64,000 nucleotides of DNA from Pseudoalteromonas tunicata (GCF_002310815.1 NZ_CP011032.1:2210001-2274000), one strand, 5' to 3'. Counted from the stretch's first letter, positions 38,545 to 47,468 are shown. Notes: generated from the sequence alone by a model not told the origin. Program-made: numbers and translations.

Positions 38545-39043
38545 AAATATTTCCTGTTCGGCCTTTATAAAGCTGGGTCGCATAATTAACAATTTCAGCA
38601 ATAATAAACGCTCCCACCATAATATGCAGAGGCAAATATGGCACCTGAAACTCTGCTGGCATTAACTCTTGCGCCTCAATTTGGTATTGGAAAATCGCCA
38701 CACAAATCCCTACTTGTAAAATATAGGCTGTGTATTTATAGCCTACTAAGCTGATTTGCTTTTCTCGCACATCAAGGGGTTGATTAAGCTCATTGTCGCT
38801 GGCAAAGGCCAACAAAACATAACTCGCTACCATTAAAATCACTGAGTAGATAATCACATCAAGTAATAACCCTGAAAGCCAACTCGCAGAAGCTAATTGC
38901 TCTGCTGTTGCACCAAGCACATTACTGACATAAAAATAACCAATATAAACACAAGCCAGTAAATCAACACTCAGGGTAATTTCTCGAAAACTAATACTTT
39001 GTAACCATTCTTTAATCATGTCTGACCTAGTCATATATTTCAT
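38537..39043 (-). CDS. Integral membrane protein, operon partner of the Xre regulator
   Basis: 168 residues. About four hydrophobic helices: LSVDLLACVYIGYFYVS, LLLDVIIYSVILMVASYVLL, AYILQVGICVAIFQY and MVGAFIIAEIVNYATQLY. No family recognised with certainty; the architecture and linked Xre regulator resemble the DUF2178-type pairs seen in many bacteria. First gene of the two-gene unit. Confidence 0.75.
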   Translation of the reverse strand: MKYMTRSDMIKEWLQSISFREITLSVDLLACVYIGYFYVSNVLGATAEQLASASWLSGLLLDVIIYSVILMVASYVLLAFASDNELNQPLDVREKQISLVGYKYTAYILQVGICVAIFQYQIEAQELMPAEFQVPYLPLHIMVGAFIIAEIVNYATQLYKGRTGNIYE

Positions 39044-39282
39044 ACCTAAAGTTAAAAATTTTTAACATGACTAACCATAGCTGAAGCAGCCACAAGATGT
39101 CAAATATCTTTAACCTCGAGTCGATTAAATTTAACTATGAAAAAACAAGTTACAGATAAATAGCCCAATGCAGAGGCTAAATAAATTAGCTCACACTGAC
39201 ATTAAAAGTAGAAAAATAACGCTACAAGTATTAAGGATTGAACAACCTCTTACTTGCTAACTGCTGATATTTAAAGATTTTA

Positions 39283-40098
39283 TTACTGGTGAACGGTTTG
39301 AGCATTTTTCCTTGCTAGGACTATGAGTAACGCTTCATCCATTTGTTTTATAAAATCATGCTTGTACGGAAATTTATTGATAGAGTCTTTGACATAACCA
39401 ATATGAGCTGTTCGCCTGAGTACTTCTCGGTCTTCAACAATATTACTTAAATCGAGTTCAGGGTGTAAAAACTTAACATTTTCAAGTCCATGTAAGGTTG
39501 ATAACCTATCATTGACATAGCAATCTATTCGATTTTTCGATAACTTTAATACATTAGAATAGGTATCTTTATTCTCCCATAGCCTAATTTTCCCCTGCAT
39601 AATAGCCTTTTCAAGCGTCTCATCTAAAATTACATACCCTGCATTAATTCCGACATTAAGTGGTTGAGCATTCGTATCGCTTTCCTCTATATCGTGTAAA
39701 GACGCCCCTCGATTACAAAAAGCAACAACGACTTCCTCTTGTAATGGCACTGAATATGGCCAAATATAAGGCCTACGCTTGATATGTTTATATGGCGGCA
39801 GCAATGCAAAACCATCACCATTTTCCAGTGCCGCAAGCCCTCTTTTCCAGGGCACAGCTTGTAATTCTACACTATATTTGTCATCTATTAGTTTTGCAGC
39901 TTGGTAAACTAGATCCACATAAATGCCAGTGAGCTTTCCATTTTCCAAATAGCTATAAGGCGGATAACTGCCATCTACAAGTATTGTGACTCGATATTGA
40001 AGTTTTGCTTGGACGGAAAGAGTAATAAGAGCTAATAAAATCGAAAAGGCCACCATGAGTGACCAAGAGCATACTTTTTTTTCAATTGGAATAATCAC
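39283..40098 (-). CDS. Periplasmic solute-binding protein, family 3
   Basis: 271 residues. N-terminal hydrophobic signal (SLMVAFSILLALITLSVQAK), then the two-lobed SBP_bac_3 pattern: VDGSYPPYSYLENGKLTGIYVDL, VPWKRGLAALENGDGFALLPPY, GINAGYVILDETLE and NRIDCYVNDRLST. Third orphan binding protein of this type in the window. There is no permease or ATPase neighbour, so a ligand-sensing or virulence-type function is as likely as transport. Confidence 0.82.
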   Translation of the reverse strand: MIIPIEKKVCSWSLMVAFSILLALITLSVQAKLQYRVTILVDGSYPPYSYLENGKLTGIYVDLVYQAAKLIDDKYSVELQAVPWKRGLAALENGDGFALLPPYKHIKRRPYIWPYSVPLQEEVVVAFCNRGASLHDIEESDTNAQPLNVGINAGYVILDETLEKAIMQGKIRLWENKDTYSNVLKLSKNRIDCYVNDRLSTLHGLENVKFLHPELDLSNIVEDREVLRRTAHIGYVKDSINKFPYKHDFIKQMDEALLIVLARKNAQTVHQ

Positions 40099-40352
40099 TC
40101 ATTATACCTCATAAAGCAGCTCATCAAGATAGCCAGCGCTTTGGCTTAACACTTTGAATAAAATCTTATTAAATTATTCTGGCTACAAATAACCATAAAA
40201 GGTATTTTTAGAAAGTAAACTTTTACAACAATACTTCTTGTCCAGGTGATAGCAAGTTATAACTGCCATGCTGTTTTGCTAAACAACCCTCTTCAATACT
40301 AATAATATTGCTTTAGGTAATCACAGCGCGACAATAGCACCTTGTTCACATA

Positions 40353-40679
40353 TCAAGCACAAAAATTCTTTAACGTTTTTTTTGACAACCAATGCATGAC
40401 ATTCAGTAAAAACGGTTCATTTTGCTCAGTACCTTTGGTCGCTAAGCCATACTTTTTTTAACTAATACTGCTATGAATTGCTCAGAACACCCTCGAGTTA
40501 GATGGCCAAAATCGTTATACCACGACTAAAGCTCAACGTTGTAAAAGACGGGGGATTGTAACAACCTTCCCATCTGGGCTGGTTTCAGTAGAGGTACCTG
40601 CTGTTATTTTTGAAACTGAATTATTAATATTAAAGCCAAATGCAAAGGCACACATAATAAAACGACAATAATACTTCAT
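40353..40679 (-). pseudogene. Broken secreted-protein gene at the distal end of the cassette array
   Basis: A 48-codon frame (40533-40679) starts MKYYCRFIMCAFAFGF like a signal peptide and continues TAGTSTETSPDGKVV, then hits TGA. About 80 bases further on, another frame reads YGLATKGTEQNEPFLLNVMH and stops at 40353. The two look like parts of one exported protein; TEQNEPFLLNVMHWL recalls the end of extracellular GATase-like modules. It begins right after an attC R' box and so appears to be the last, decayed cassette of the array. Confidence 0.5.
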
Positions 40680-40702
40680 CGAAACTTCATTATTTCTCTG
40701 TA

Positions 40703-40755
40703 ACGCTAACGGCCCAAACCGCCGGAATAAAGGTCGGTTTGGGCCGTTAGTTCGG
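40703..40755 (-). other. attC-like site (DUF1428 cassette)
   Basis: CTAACGGCCCAAACCG and its perfect complement CGGTTTGGGCCGTTAG, 13-base loop, next to the DUF1428 stop. The outer CTAAC/GTTAG boxes fit a short attC, but perfect pairing without extrahelical bases is unusual, so it could instead serve only as a terminator. Confidence 0.55.
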
Positions 40756-40763
40756 TCTAGCAG

Positions 40764-41117
40764 CTAAGACTTAAGGAGTGTAGTAAAACCTCCATAAATT
40801 AGACGCTTACCATCAAAAGGCATTGGATTATTTTCTGGTGACATTCTGGGATCTTCCATCATTGCGCCCCAACCAGAATCTCGAACTTCTTTTGAGGGCC
40901 ATATCACCCAAGAAAATACAATGGTTTCATTCTGCTCTGCTTTGACCGCTTTAGGCAGCGATGTTATTTTTCCTTGAGGAATGTCATCACCCCAATTTTC
41001 TACTATTTCTAACGCACCATATTCTTTGAATACTTCTGCGGATACTTTCGCATGCTCAATATACTTATCTTTGTTTTCGCAAGGTACTGGGGCAACAAAA
41101 CAATCGACATATGACAT
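40764..41117 (-). CDS. DUF1428 (YbaA-like) protein in a gene cassette
   Basis: 117 residues: MSYVDCFVAPVPCENKDKY, then VFKEYGALEIVENWGDD, VKAEQNETIVFSWVIWPSKE, MEDPRMSPENNPMPFDGKRL and IYGGFTTLL. All are conserved blocks of the DUF1428 alpha/beta-barrel family, of unknown biochemical role. The ATG follows AAAGGAAA. It lies between an attC-like site and the end of a deleted IS copy; the IS end may provide its promoter. Confidence 0.9.
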   Translation of the reverse strand: MSYVDCFVAPVPCENKDKYIEHAKVSAEVFKEYGALEIVENWGDDIPQGKITSLPKAVKAEQNETIVFSWVIWPSKEVRDSGWGAMMEDPRMSPENNPMPFDGKRLIYGGFTTLLKS

Positions 41118-41174
41118 GAGTATTTCCTTTTTTGTTGATTAAAACGTAAAGCAAAACTTATTTTCTGACCTAAC

Positions 41175-41995
41175 GAGGCTGTAGAGTTACTCGTTTTAAA
41201 ATTATTTTGATTAGTTTGTAAACCATAACTTAGTTCCTATTTTTATTCAAATATTTAGTCAGGTTTGCTTTGATGTTTAAAGCTATTTCCACCACCGATA
41301 ACACAAAGGCGCTGCGCTTTACCGAGGGCTAAAAGCTTGTGAATTTATAGGGTAATTATCACCATAGCAAAGATAGACCTAACCCTACTCTTTTTTACAT
41401 TGGATTTTAATTTACAGCCATCAATGGCAAATAGGTTGCGGCCAATTAGCCCTTCTTCATCACAAATCATCTGCACTTGGGTAAATAGCGGTTCAATTTG
41501 CTGGTGCATTTTAGCCACGAAAGCAGCTATCGAGGTGTAATGTGGCTGAACATCACCCGCTATTTCTTGCAAAAGAGTCTCATGAACAAAATATTGTTTT
41601 CACACGCCTTAGCAATGCGGCGGCTACTGATCAAACCATGTGCATAACCGAGTAAAATTGTCTTGAGCATGACGGCTGGTGAATACGCCGCTGCACCTGT
41701 TTTATCGTTGTTGTACCATGCATCAAAACCCGTTAAATCGAGTTTATTTTCGACAATATAACAAAGGGCATACTCAAAAGTGCCAGGCAAAATTTGCTCA
41801 GCGAAATTGATAGGAATGAATTTATTTTGACAGGATAAGTCAGGCTTGGCTCCTAACCCAACGAAAGAGCCATAACACGTTACCGTGGGTGAATAATATC
41901 TATTAGATCACAGTCACTCGGTAGGTTCAAGGTTAAAAATCGAGCAAATAAAGAAGTGTAGAATCAGTTCCTAAAACAAGTAATTCTACAGCCTC
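41175..41995 (-). mobile_element. Internally deleted copy of the attC-targeting IS1182-like element
   Basis: 821 bp with both terminal repeats (GAGGCTGTAGAGTTACTCG ... AAGTAATTCTACAGCCTC) and AAC duplicated at each side (41172-41174 and 41996-41998). Only the N-terminal part of the transposase is left (41345-41880), broken by a frameshift near 41570. Most of the 3' two thirds of the gene is gone. An outward promoter-like pair lies at 41222-41250. Confidence 0.88.
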
Positions 41996-42090
41996 AACGC
42001 CTCGTTAAGAGGCAAAAAATAGTTGGTTAAAATAAGCGAGGCACGAGCAAAACCAACTGTTTTTTGTCCTGCTTTAATGCCTTGTATGGA
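41996..42090 (-). other. attC site (hydrolase cassette), R'' box degenerate
   Basis: AACGCCTCGTTAAGAGGC ... GCTTTAATGCCTTGTATGG; it shares nearly the whole arm AGTTGGTTAAAATAAGCGA and CCAACTGTTTTTTGTCCTGC with the attC at 46.4 kb. Here the outer R'' box reads ATACAAGG instead of TAACAAG, so recombination competence may be lost. Confidence 0.8.
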
Positions 42091-42096
42091 AGTTTT

Positions 42097-43119
42097 TTAT
42101 AAATACTTTTGGAACCAGCTAACTAGTTCTTTTTGCGCTTTAATTTTGTTGTTTGTTAAATCGTGATCATCTTTTGAATAAAGCACAAACTTATGCGGAA
42201 TATTATTTTTAGATAACGCATCAGCAAGCTCAATTGAGTTATTCACGGACACCCGTTCATCATTTTCACCATGTAAAAGCAAAATAGGTACATTTGGCGA
42301 TAATTCATTGACCCAATTTAATACTGAGCGCTTCTCTAATTCAGTTACTTTATTAGTTTCATAATCAGGAATTCTATGTGTATAGACCTCTTCCATAGCG
42401 GGGCGAAAATTTAGCTCTTTTAACAAGTCAGTAGCACCTGCAATAGTTGCTATCGCTTTTACGTTTTTTACTTGCTTTAAAGCTAAATGTGTTTGCATTC
42501 CTCCTCGACTAAAGCCATACATACCTATTCGTTGTGGATCAGCACCTTCAATTTTAGGGATGTAACTTAATAACGCAGTAACATCCTTAACATCTTTTCC
42601 ACCAAATTCATCGTTCATTACATTTTTTGTAAGTGTACCGGGATGTTGGCTACCTCTATACTGGCTTCCAATAATAACAAAACCTTCGTTAGCAATTGGA
42701 AATAGATTATTCATCATTGAGCCAAATTCGACTGAACCAGTGCTACCATTACCGCCGCGGTTGTATACTAATACAGGTAATTTTTTTGAGTTTGTTTTAG
42801 GTTTAATAATGTAACCAGATACATCACTGCCATCGACTTGATACGTGAAGGTATTACACGATAAGTTCTTCTTATATTGATTAAAGTTATCTTCTCCAAA
42901 CATAGAGTCGAACCATGACAGTTTTTTTGATAGATCTTCTTTAGATTTACTTCTCTTTTTATATTTTTTTTCGATAAAGCCACGCCATGAATCATAGCTT
43001 TCGAATATTGAAGTAAAGCAATTTTTTTGATCTTTAATTCGTTCATCATTGATTAAATCGTTTGCTTGAGAGCTAAACGATGAAACAGCTAAAATGGTTA
43101 TTAATATATATTTGTTCAC
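42097..43119 (-). CDS. Secreted alpha/beta hydrolase (prolyl-oligopeptidase-like) in a gene cassette
   Basis: 340 residues. Signal peptide (MNKYILITILAVSSFSSQA), then an S9/DLH-type hydrolase domain: LVYNRGGNGSTGSVEFGS, nucleophile Ser in GMYGFSRGGMQTHLAL, acid in LLLHGENDERVSV and His in YSKDDHDLT. It probably cleaves peptides or esters in the periplasm. Codon use is AT-rich with many Lys/Asn, as in other cassette genes. It is bounded by an attC downstream and the left end of an IS remnant about 33 bases upstream of the start. Confidence 0.87.
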   Translation of the reverse strand: MNKYILITILAVSSFSSQANDLINDERIKDQKNCFTSIFESYDSWRGFIEKKYKKRSKSKEDLSKKLSWFDSMFGEDNFNQYKKNLSCNTFTYQVDGSDVSGYIIKPKTNSKKLPVLVYNRGGNGSTGSVEFGSMMNNLFPIANEGFVIIGSQYRGSQHPGTLTKNVMNDEFGGKDVKDVTALLSYIPKIEGADPQRIGMYGFSRGGMQTHLALKQVKNVKAIATIAGATDLLKELNFRPAMEEVYTHRIPDYETNKVTELEKRSVLNWVNELSPNVPILLLHGENDERVSVNNSIELADALSKNNIPHKFVLYSKDDHDLTNNKIKAQKELVSWFQKYL

Positions 43120-43152
43120 ATGAACTCCATGTCGGTGGTTGAAACTTCTAAC

Positions 43153-43790
43153 GAGCCTGTAGAATTACTCGTTTTTAAAGTTATTTTTATTAGTCAGTAA
43201 ACGATAACTTAGTTCCTATTTTGATTCAATCGTTTAGTCTATTTTGAGATGAGATTTTAAATCGGAGTTTTAGATGGGTTTTCTTGCGGTTTATGTGGGG
43301 TTATGAGGCATTTTTAAGGATAAAAAGGGTTTCCCCTGCTTAATTCAACCTGCTTTGCAGCTTTTCTATATTATGCACCAAGCAATACAGTTGCCCATTC
43401 ACTTTCTTTTGACCGCGCAAGGTCAATTTATTCATGCCTTTATTGACGGTGATATTCCGCCTTTTATTTAAAGGAAAGCAGGTTCGATACAGCCTAGTCG
43501 TTTGCCATTCCTTGAATAAAAAGGTGTCGTCGTCCCATTGGGCTGTCTATTTTTACTTCATTTTGTCGATGTAACTGACTTTTTTGCGTGATCCATCATT
43601 TTTAAATTGCATTTTCCTGCCTGTTTTTATTGGTGGTTTTCGCATACATTGCTGTTGCAATGGGCAGATTTTACAGTCTTTTAAGTAACCGCAGAATCGT
43701 GTGTATTTTTGATTGTGGCTTTTTACATTGATACCGCTTCGCCACATCTCATTGCCTGCGGGGCAGCGGCAAAAAATAATTATGGGTGCC
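43153..43790 (-). mobile_element. Truncated copy of the attC-targeting IS
   Basis: Left end GAGCCTGTAGAATTACTCG after AAC (43150-43152), conserved end block (promoter-like pair 43201-43229) and a decayed C-terminal transposase segment (CRCPAGNEMWRSGINVKSH; CKICPLQQQCMRKPPIK). The copy breaks off near 43785 in the middle of the transposase, next to a REP-like unit, and its other end is missing. Confidence 0.82.
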
Positions 43791-43798
43791 AAATATTT

Positions 43799-43832
43799 CC
43801 GTAGGTGCAAGCCTGCTTGCGAAGCTCACCCG
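43799..43832. repeat. REP-like unit at the IS breakpoint
   Basis: CGTAGGTGCAAGCCTGCTTG followed by CGAAGCTC is the same unit as at 58.16 and 58.60 kb, in reverse orientation. It stands exactly where the truncated IS ends. Confidence 0.65.
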
Positions 43833-44079
43833 CTGTTTTGTCGTGACTTATCACTACACGTCTTGGCTTTTGGCGTCATTGTGAGATACAAACGTTTTCA
43901 CCACTGAGAACCCCGAGGCGCTGCGCTACAACGAGGTTAAACGATTGTTTTACGAGCACTAAATTTTAAAAGTCTTTTTATTTCAAGAAGATATTTATGG
44001 GTGATGAGATGGACACTCCCAAAACGGCGTCTATGCGCCAAACTGGAAGTGAAACTCAGTTATTCTAGGAGCATCCATC

Positions 44080-45099
44080 ATGAAGTGTAGAACTATTGGC
44101 ATTGATTTAGCAAAATCTGTTTTCCAAGCGTGTGGAGTGAATCAACATCTAAAACCTGTTTTTAATCAACGATTAGCTAGGCGTGATTTTTATGCTTTTA
44201 TGGCAGAGCAACCGCCCACGCAAGTGGTGATGGAAGCCTGTTATTCATCCCATTATTGGGGTCGAGAATTAACCCAATTAGGGCATACTGTCTGCCTAAT
44301 CCCCGCTCAACATGTTACGCCCTTTGTTCGAGGGAATAAAAATGACCGCAATGATGCTCTAGCCATTGTTGAAGCAAGTCAACGACCTAACATTCGATTT
44401 GTGCCGATAAAAAGTGAAGCGCAACAAGAAGTCATGGCACTACATCGTATTCGTGAACGGTTAATCAAAAACAAAACCGCATTAACAAACCAAGCACATG
44501 GTTTATTGAGTGACTTTGGGATTATTTTCAGTCAAGGAGAACGTTGTTTTTCTGTCATGGCCCATATCGTCGCGGCAAGCTCACACGTGAGCGAAAATAT
44601 AAAATCTCTGGTTGCCATGTTGCATGAAGAGTTTTTAGGGCTTAAAGCCAAGTTAAAAGTAATCGAAGCCAAATTAAAACAAAACTTAACCCAGTTTCCA
44701 CAAGCAGAAATACTGCTTAGTGTGCCAGGAGTTGGTTACATCATCGCTTCCGCGTTAATTGCCTGCATTGATAAAGGGCAAGCATTTAAAAGCGCAAAAG
44801 ATTTTGCTGTTTGGTTGGGAATAACACCGCGCCAATATGCATCAGGGTCACATAGTTATATGGGCAAAATATCAAAGCGAGGCCATCGTTATTTACGCAA
44901 GCAACTCATTCATGGCGCCAGAGCCGTCCTTAATCGCTATAAAAATGAAAACGATGCGCTCAAGGTGTGGGGTGAAGCGGTCGCACATCGACGTGGTTTT
45001 AATAAAGCGGTGGTTGCCATTGCCCATAAACTTGCACGGATTGTCTGGCACTTGTTGCAAAAAGATGTGATGTACCAACCTCAACATATAAAGGCCTAA
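44080..45099 (+). CDS. IS1111-group (IS110 family) transposase/recombinase
   Basis: 339 residues. N-terminal RuvC-like DEDD domain (TIGIDLAKSVFQACG, VVMEACYSSHYWGRE, NKNDRNDALAIVEA) and C-terminal Transposase_20 domain (LLSVPGVGYIIASALIA, then KISKRGHRYLRKQLIHGARA carrying the catalytic Ser region). Such recombinases insert DNA without ordinary terminal repeats, guided by an RNA from the element end. Intact frame, AGGAG upstream of the ATG. Some IS1111 elements are known to choose attC sites. Confidence 0.93.
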   Translation: MKCRTIGIDLAKSVFQACGVNQHLKPVFNQRLARRDFYAFMAEQPPTQVVMEACYSSHYWGRELTQLGHTVCLIPAQHVTPFVRGNKNDRNDALAIVEASQRPNIRFVPIKSEAQQEVMALHRIRERLIKNKTALTNQAHGLLSDFGIIFSQGERCFSVMAHIVAASSHVSENIKSLVAMLHEEFLGLKAKLKVIEAKLKQNLTQFPQAEILLSVPGVGYIIASALIACIDKGQAFKSAKDFAVWLGITPRQYASGSHSYMGKISKRGHRYLRKQLIHGARAVLNRYKNENDALKVWGEAVAHRRGFNKAVVAIAHKLARIVWHLLQKDVMYQPQHIKA

Positions 45100-45102
45100 C
45101 AT

Positions 45103-45275
45103 GAAGATTTCACACCATAACGTTATTTATAAATGGTTGCTTATTCAACCATTACCTAAATAGTAACGGGTTGTTCACACCATTGTTAGCTAACACATGT
45201 TGATGAGTAAACGGTTTTCCCACTTGAAAATAACCTGGTTTTGACAAGGGTTTAAAATCCGTGTGGGTGTTAAGG
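45103..45275 (+). ncRNA. Candidate bridge RNA in the right end of the IS1111-type element
   Basis: The longer non-coding right end, about 170 bases, has stem-forming parts (AATGGTTGC/GCTTATTCAACCATT region; TGTTAGCTAACA). In IS110-family elements the longer end is transcribed into a bridge RNA with loops matching target and donor; in the IS1111 group this is the right end. Structure and loops were not computed. Confidence 0.4.
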
Positions 45276-45519
45276 TATTTCAAGTACGGAATTCATCAGA
45301 GGCCGGCGGGAGTCAACTCCCGCCACTCTTTTCCTCAGAATCAGAGGAAAGAACAGAGCCTGTATATATGTCAGTGCTGATATTTTTAATATCTATTTAT
45401 CAGAAAACCACATGAACATATGTTAACGAACAAAAAGAATAAACGATTTATTTTGTATTTTTTACAAGATAAAAACTGCTCATGCTTGCAAAGTCGGTCG
45501 TGTCCATATATGTCTAGTA

Positions 45520-45562
45520 TTTTTCAACGTTTTTTAGTCCTGATTAATTTGCTTGTTAGTAG
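45520..45562 (-). other. Truncated attC (one arm)
   Basis: On the minus strand CTAACAAGCAAATTAATCAG followed by GACTAAAAAAC, identical to the first arm of the attC at 45.8 kb. The second arm and R' box are absent, lost towards the IS1111-type insertion. Confidence 0.65.
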
Positions 45563-45575
45563 TATTTTACGCCGC

Positions 45576-45764
45576 TCAAGTTTCTTTTTGGGATTTACGT
45601 CTTTTAATAAGACCTAAAGATAAAAACACGATAGAAGAAATTAAGAACACGGTTGAGCCGATAAAATCCTGCTCGATTACGTTATAAGCCAAGCCTATAA
45701 CCATAATAAAAGATGCACCGATATAAGATTTAAATTGAGATGACGAGTTTTTATTCATTAACAC
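45576..45764 (-). CDS. Small two-helix membrane protein of a gene cassette
   Basis: 62 residues: polar start (MLMNKNSSSQFKSY), helix 1 IGASFIMVIGLAYNVI, helix 2 STVFLISSIVFLSLGLI, basic tail KRRKSQKET. Two residues after the start a second Met offers an alternative. It is placed between two attC sites sharing the same arm, typical of a small cassette. Function unknown. Confidence 0.6.
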   Translation of the reverse strand: MLMNKNSSSQFKSYIGASFIMVIGLAYNVIEQDFIGSTVFLISSIVFLSLGLIKRRKSQKET

Positions 45765-45797
45765 TACCCTTTGATTGAAGCTGTAACTTTAATACTA

Positions 45798-45892
45798 CTA
45801 ACACCCAAATAATGGGCTAAAAATAGTGGGCTAAAATGGAGCGAAGCGAACAGCCCGCTGTTTTTAGTCCTGATTAATTTGCTTGTTATGTT
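45798..45892 (-). other. attC site
   Basis: CTAACACCC ... GCTTGTTATG, about 95 bp with imperfect arms (GGGCTAAAAATAGTGGGC; CAGCCCGCTGTTTTTAGTCC). It follows the gene at 45.9-46.3 kb. Confidence 0.82.
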
Positions 45893-45907
45893 TTTGATAA
45901 CTCTACT

Positions 45908-46255
45908 TTAACCAGAAAAAGTTAATGATGAATTAAAACAAAATACTGGCTCTAAATCTATGTATGGTTCAGGAGCCCAACAAGTAGTCCTAAATTTTTC
46001 ATAAACGTCTCTAAAAGGAGATACTACTAATTCTCTTTCATCCATCATGATTTTAGAAAAATCAGCAGATTTAATAACTATATATATGCATTCAAAGTCA
46101 TCGCCTTTTTCATAAAACACAGAATCCCAAAAGTAACCTTTTTGCTCCATTTCGCTTTTAGGAAACTCAATATTTTCACGCATATAAGATATCAAAGTAT
46201 CTAAATGGTTTCGAGAATTAGGATTCAATTTGATTTTTAGTAGCTTAGATTGCAC
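45908..46255 (-). CDS. Soluble cassette protein of unknown function
   Basis: 115 residues, no signal or membrane helix. Segments KLNPNSRNHLDTLISYMREN, GYFWDSVFYEKGDDFECIYI and YEKFRTTCWAPEPYIDLEPV. The pattern (short N-terminal RNP-like strand, helix, FYE/YIVIKSADF strands) suggests an antibiotic-biosynthesis-monooxygenase-like ferredoxin fold, as in DUF6176-type proteins, but this is not certain. It is bounded by an attC downstream and a MITE upstream. Confidence 0.62.
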   Translation of the reverse strand: MQSKLLKIKLNPNSRNHLDTLISYMRENIEFPKSEMEQKGYFWDSVFYEKGDDFECIYIVIKSADFSKIMMDERELVVSPFRDVYEKFRTTCWAPEPYIDLEPVFCFNSSLTFSG

Positions 46256-46278
46256 TCAAACCTCTAGAAAAACATAAC

Positions 46279-46424
46279 GAGACTGTAGAATAACTCCAAC
46301 AGCCAAATTTAACTAAAAAACGAGCTCCTGTAATCAACCCTAAGCGCATTTAAGGCATTAGCTAATGCATTTGGAACCCAGAAAACAGCCTATTTTTCTT
46401 AAAAAAGAGTAATTCTACAGCCTC
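46279..46424. mobile_element. MITE, attC-targeting family, copy 2 (146 bp)
   Basis: Ends GAGACTGTAGAATAACTCC and GAGTAATTCTACAGCCTC, flanked by AAC (46276-46278 and 46425-46427). Excising it with one AAC restores a clean attC R' box (GGCGTTATG on the cassette strand). The interior is shared with the 9.3 kb copy. Confidence 0.9.
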
Positions 46425-46509
46425 AACGCCTCATTAAGAGGCAATAAAATAGTTGGTTAAAATAAGCGACGAAGGAACAAAAACCAACTGTTTTTTGTCC
46501 TGCTTTAAC
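46425..46509 (-). other. attC site (alpha/beta hydrolase cassette)
   Basis: AACGCCTCATTAAGAGGC ... GACTTGTTAGC, arms AGTTGGTTAAAATAAGCGA and CCAACTGTTTTTTGTCCTGC. It is almost the same attC as at 42.0 kb. The R' side is occupied by the MITE. Confidence 0.88.
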
Positions 46510-46515
46510 GACTTG

Positions 46516-47454
46516 TTAGCTAGACTTTAACCACTTAACAAGTATGTTTAATACTTCTGTATCTATAGGCTCCTTTGCCAATAATGGGTAATTTGAAAAA
46601 CAAGGCTCTTCATTTTCACAGCGTAATATATGTGTAAGGTTAGGCACCATATGACTTTCCACTGCTACCGGAGCTATGAGTTTTATCTGTTCAACATCTT
46701 GAGGTTTACACTGAATATCTTTACTGCCTGAAATTGCAAGCACAGGAGATGATATTTTATTAAATATATGCGAAGGTACTATAGTCAACATTTCTCTAAA
46801 CCATTTAGCTTCAACCTTTTCAGAGCGTTCTACAAAATAATCTGATGATGTACGCTTTATCTTTTTAATAAACTTACTTGTATCAGAAACTGGCTCATCA
46901 AATAACTTAAACATAGTTTTTTTATAAAGGCGTTTAAGTCCTTTATTGGTTTCAATTTCGACAATTAACTCATTGTGTAACGTTTCAGCTTGAGACATTA
47001 AAATATCTTCCAATCGCTCAATGAATGGACAAAGTAAGATCATGCCTGCAATATTGTCACGTTTAATATTAATTTGTGGGGCAATAATACAACCTTCACT
47101 GTGACCTAATAAATATATTTCTTGTAGGTTAAAAAATTCAATGTTTTGAAGTTCATCAAACCAAGATAATGCATCATCTACTAGATCGAAATGACCTGTT
47201 TTATAAAAATCTCCAGTGCTTTGTCCACAACCTCTTTTATCATATCGAATGCTGGCAATACCATTATCAGCTAGATAATGAGCAATATTATTAAATATAT
47301 TAAGGTCTAAGCCTTGTTGATTTTCATCTCTATCGAGTTCACCACTGCCATGAATCATTAATACGACTGGAAATTTTCCTTGTTCTTGCGGAAGGCAAAT
47401 TGTCCCTCTTAATGTCACTTGTTCTTTCTTTATTGAATACTCAACTTCTACCAT
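46516..47454 (-). CDS. Alpha/beta hydrolase in a gene cassette
   Basis: 312 residues, no signal peptide. Oxyanion motif VLMIHGSGELDRDENQ, nucleophile elbow LLGHSEGCIIAPQ, acid region LAISGSKDIQC and His in NLTHILRCEN: a complete Ser-Asp-His triad of the serine aminopeptidase/acyl-hydrolase type (similar to the YqiA/FrsA-like dienelactone group). Cytoplasmic esterase or peptidase; substrate unknown. A good ribosome binding site (ACAGGAAG) precedes the ATG. An attC follows the stop by 6 bases. Confidence 0.87.
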   Translation of the reverse strand: MVEVEYSIKKEQVTLRGTICLPQEQGKFPVVLMIHGSGELDRDENQQGLDLNIFNNIAHYLADNGIASIRYDKRGCGQSTGDFYKTGHFDLVDDALSWFDELQNIEFFNLQEIYLLGHSEGCIIAPQINIKRDNIAGMILLCPFIERLEDILMSQAETLHNELIVEIETNKGLKRLYKKTMFKLFDEPVSDTSKFIKKIKRTSSDYFVERSEKVEAKWFREMLTIVPSHIFNKISSPVLAISGSKDIQCKPQDVEQIKLIAPVAVESHMVPNLTHILRCENEEPCFSNYPLLAKEPIDTEVLNILVKWLKSS

Positions 47455-47468
47455 AAACTTCCTGTCTA

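Larger units (their letters stand above)
43988..45284 (+). mobile_element. IS110-family element, IS1111 group
   Basis: Complete-looking element of about 1.3 kb with a short left non-coding end (about 90 bp) and a longer right one (about 180 bp), the IS1111 layout. Subterminal segments ACACTCCC (left) and GGGTGTT (right) may be the inner inverted repeats. TATTTCAAG occurs at both borders (43979-43987, 45276-45284). Boundaries are approximate. It sits inside the cassette array between a truncated IS and a truncated attC. Confidence 0.75.

Noticed and set aside
43713-43907. 64-codon plus-strand open frame
   Set aside because: Spans the junction of an IS remnant and a REP unit; a chance frame.
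45420-45617. 65-codon plus-strand open frame in the array
   Set aside because: It crosses a truncated attC against the direction of all cassettes and resembles no protein.
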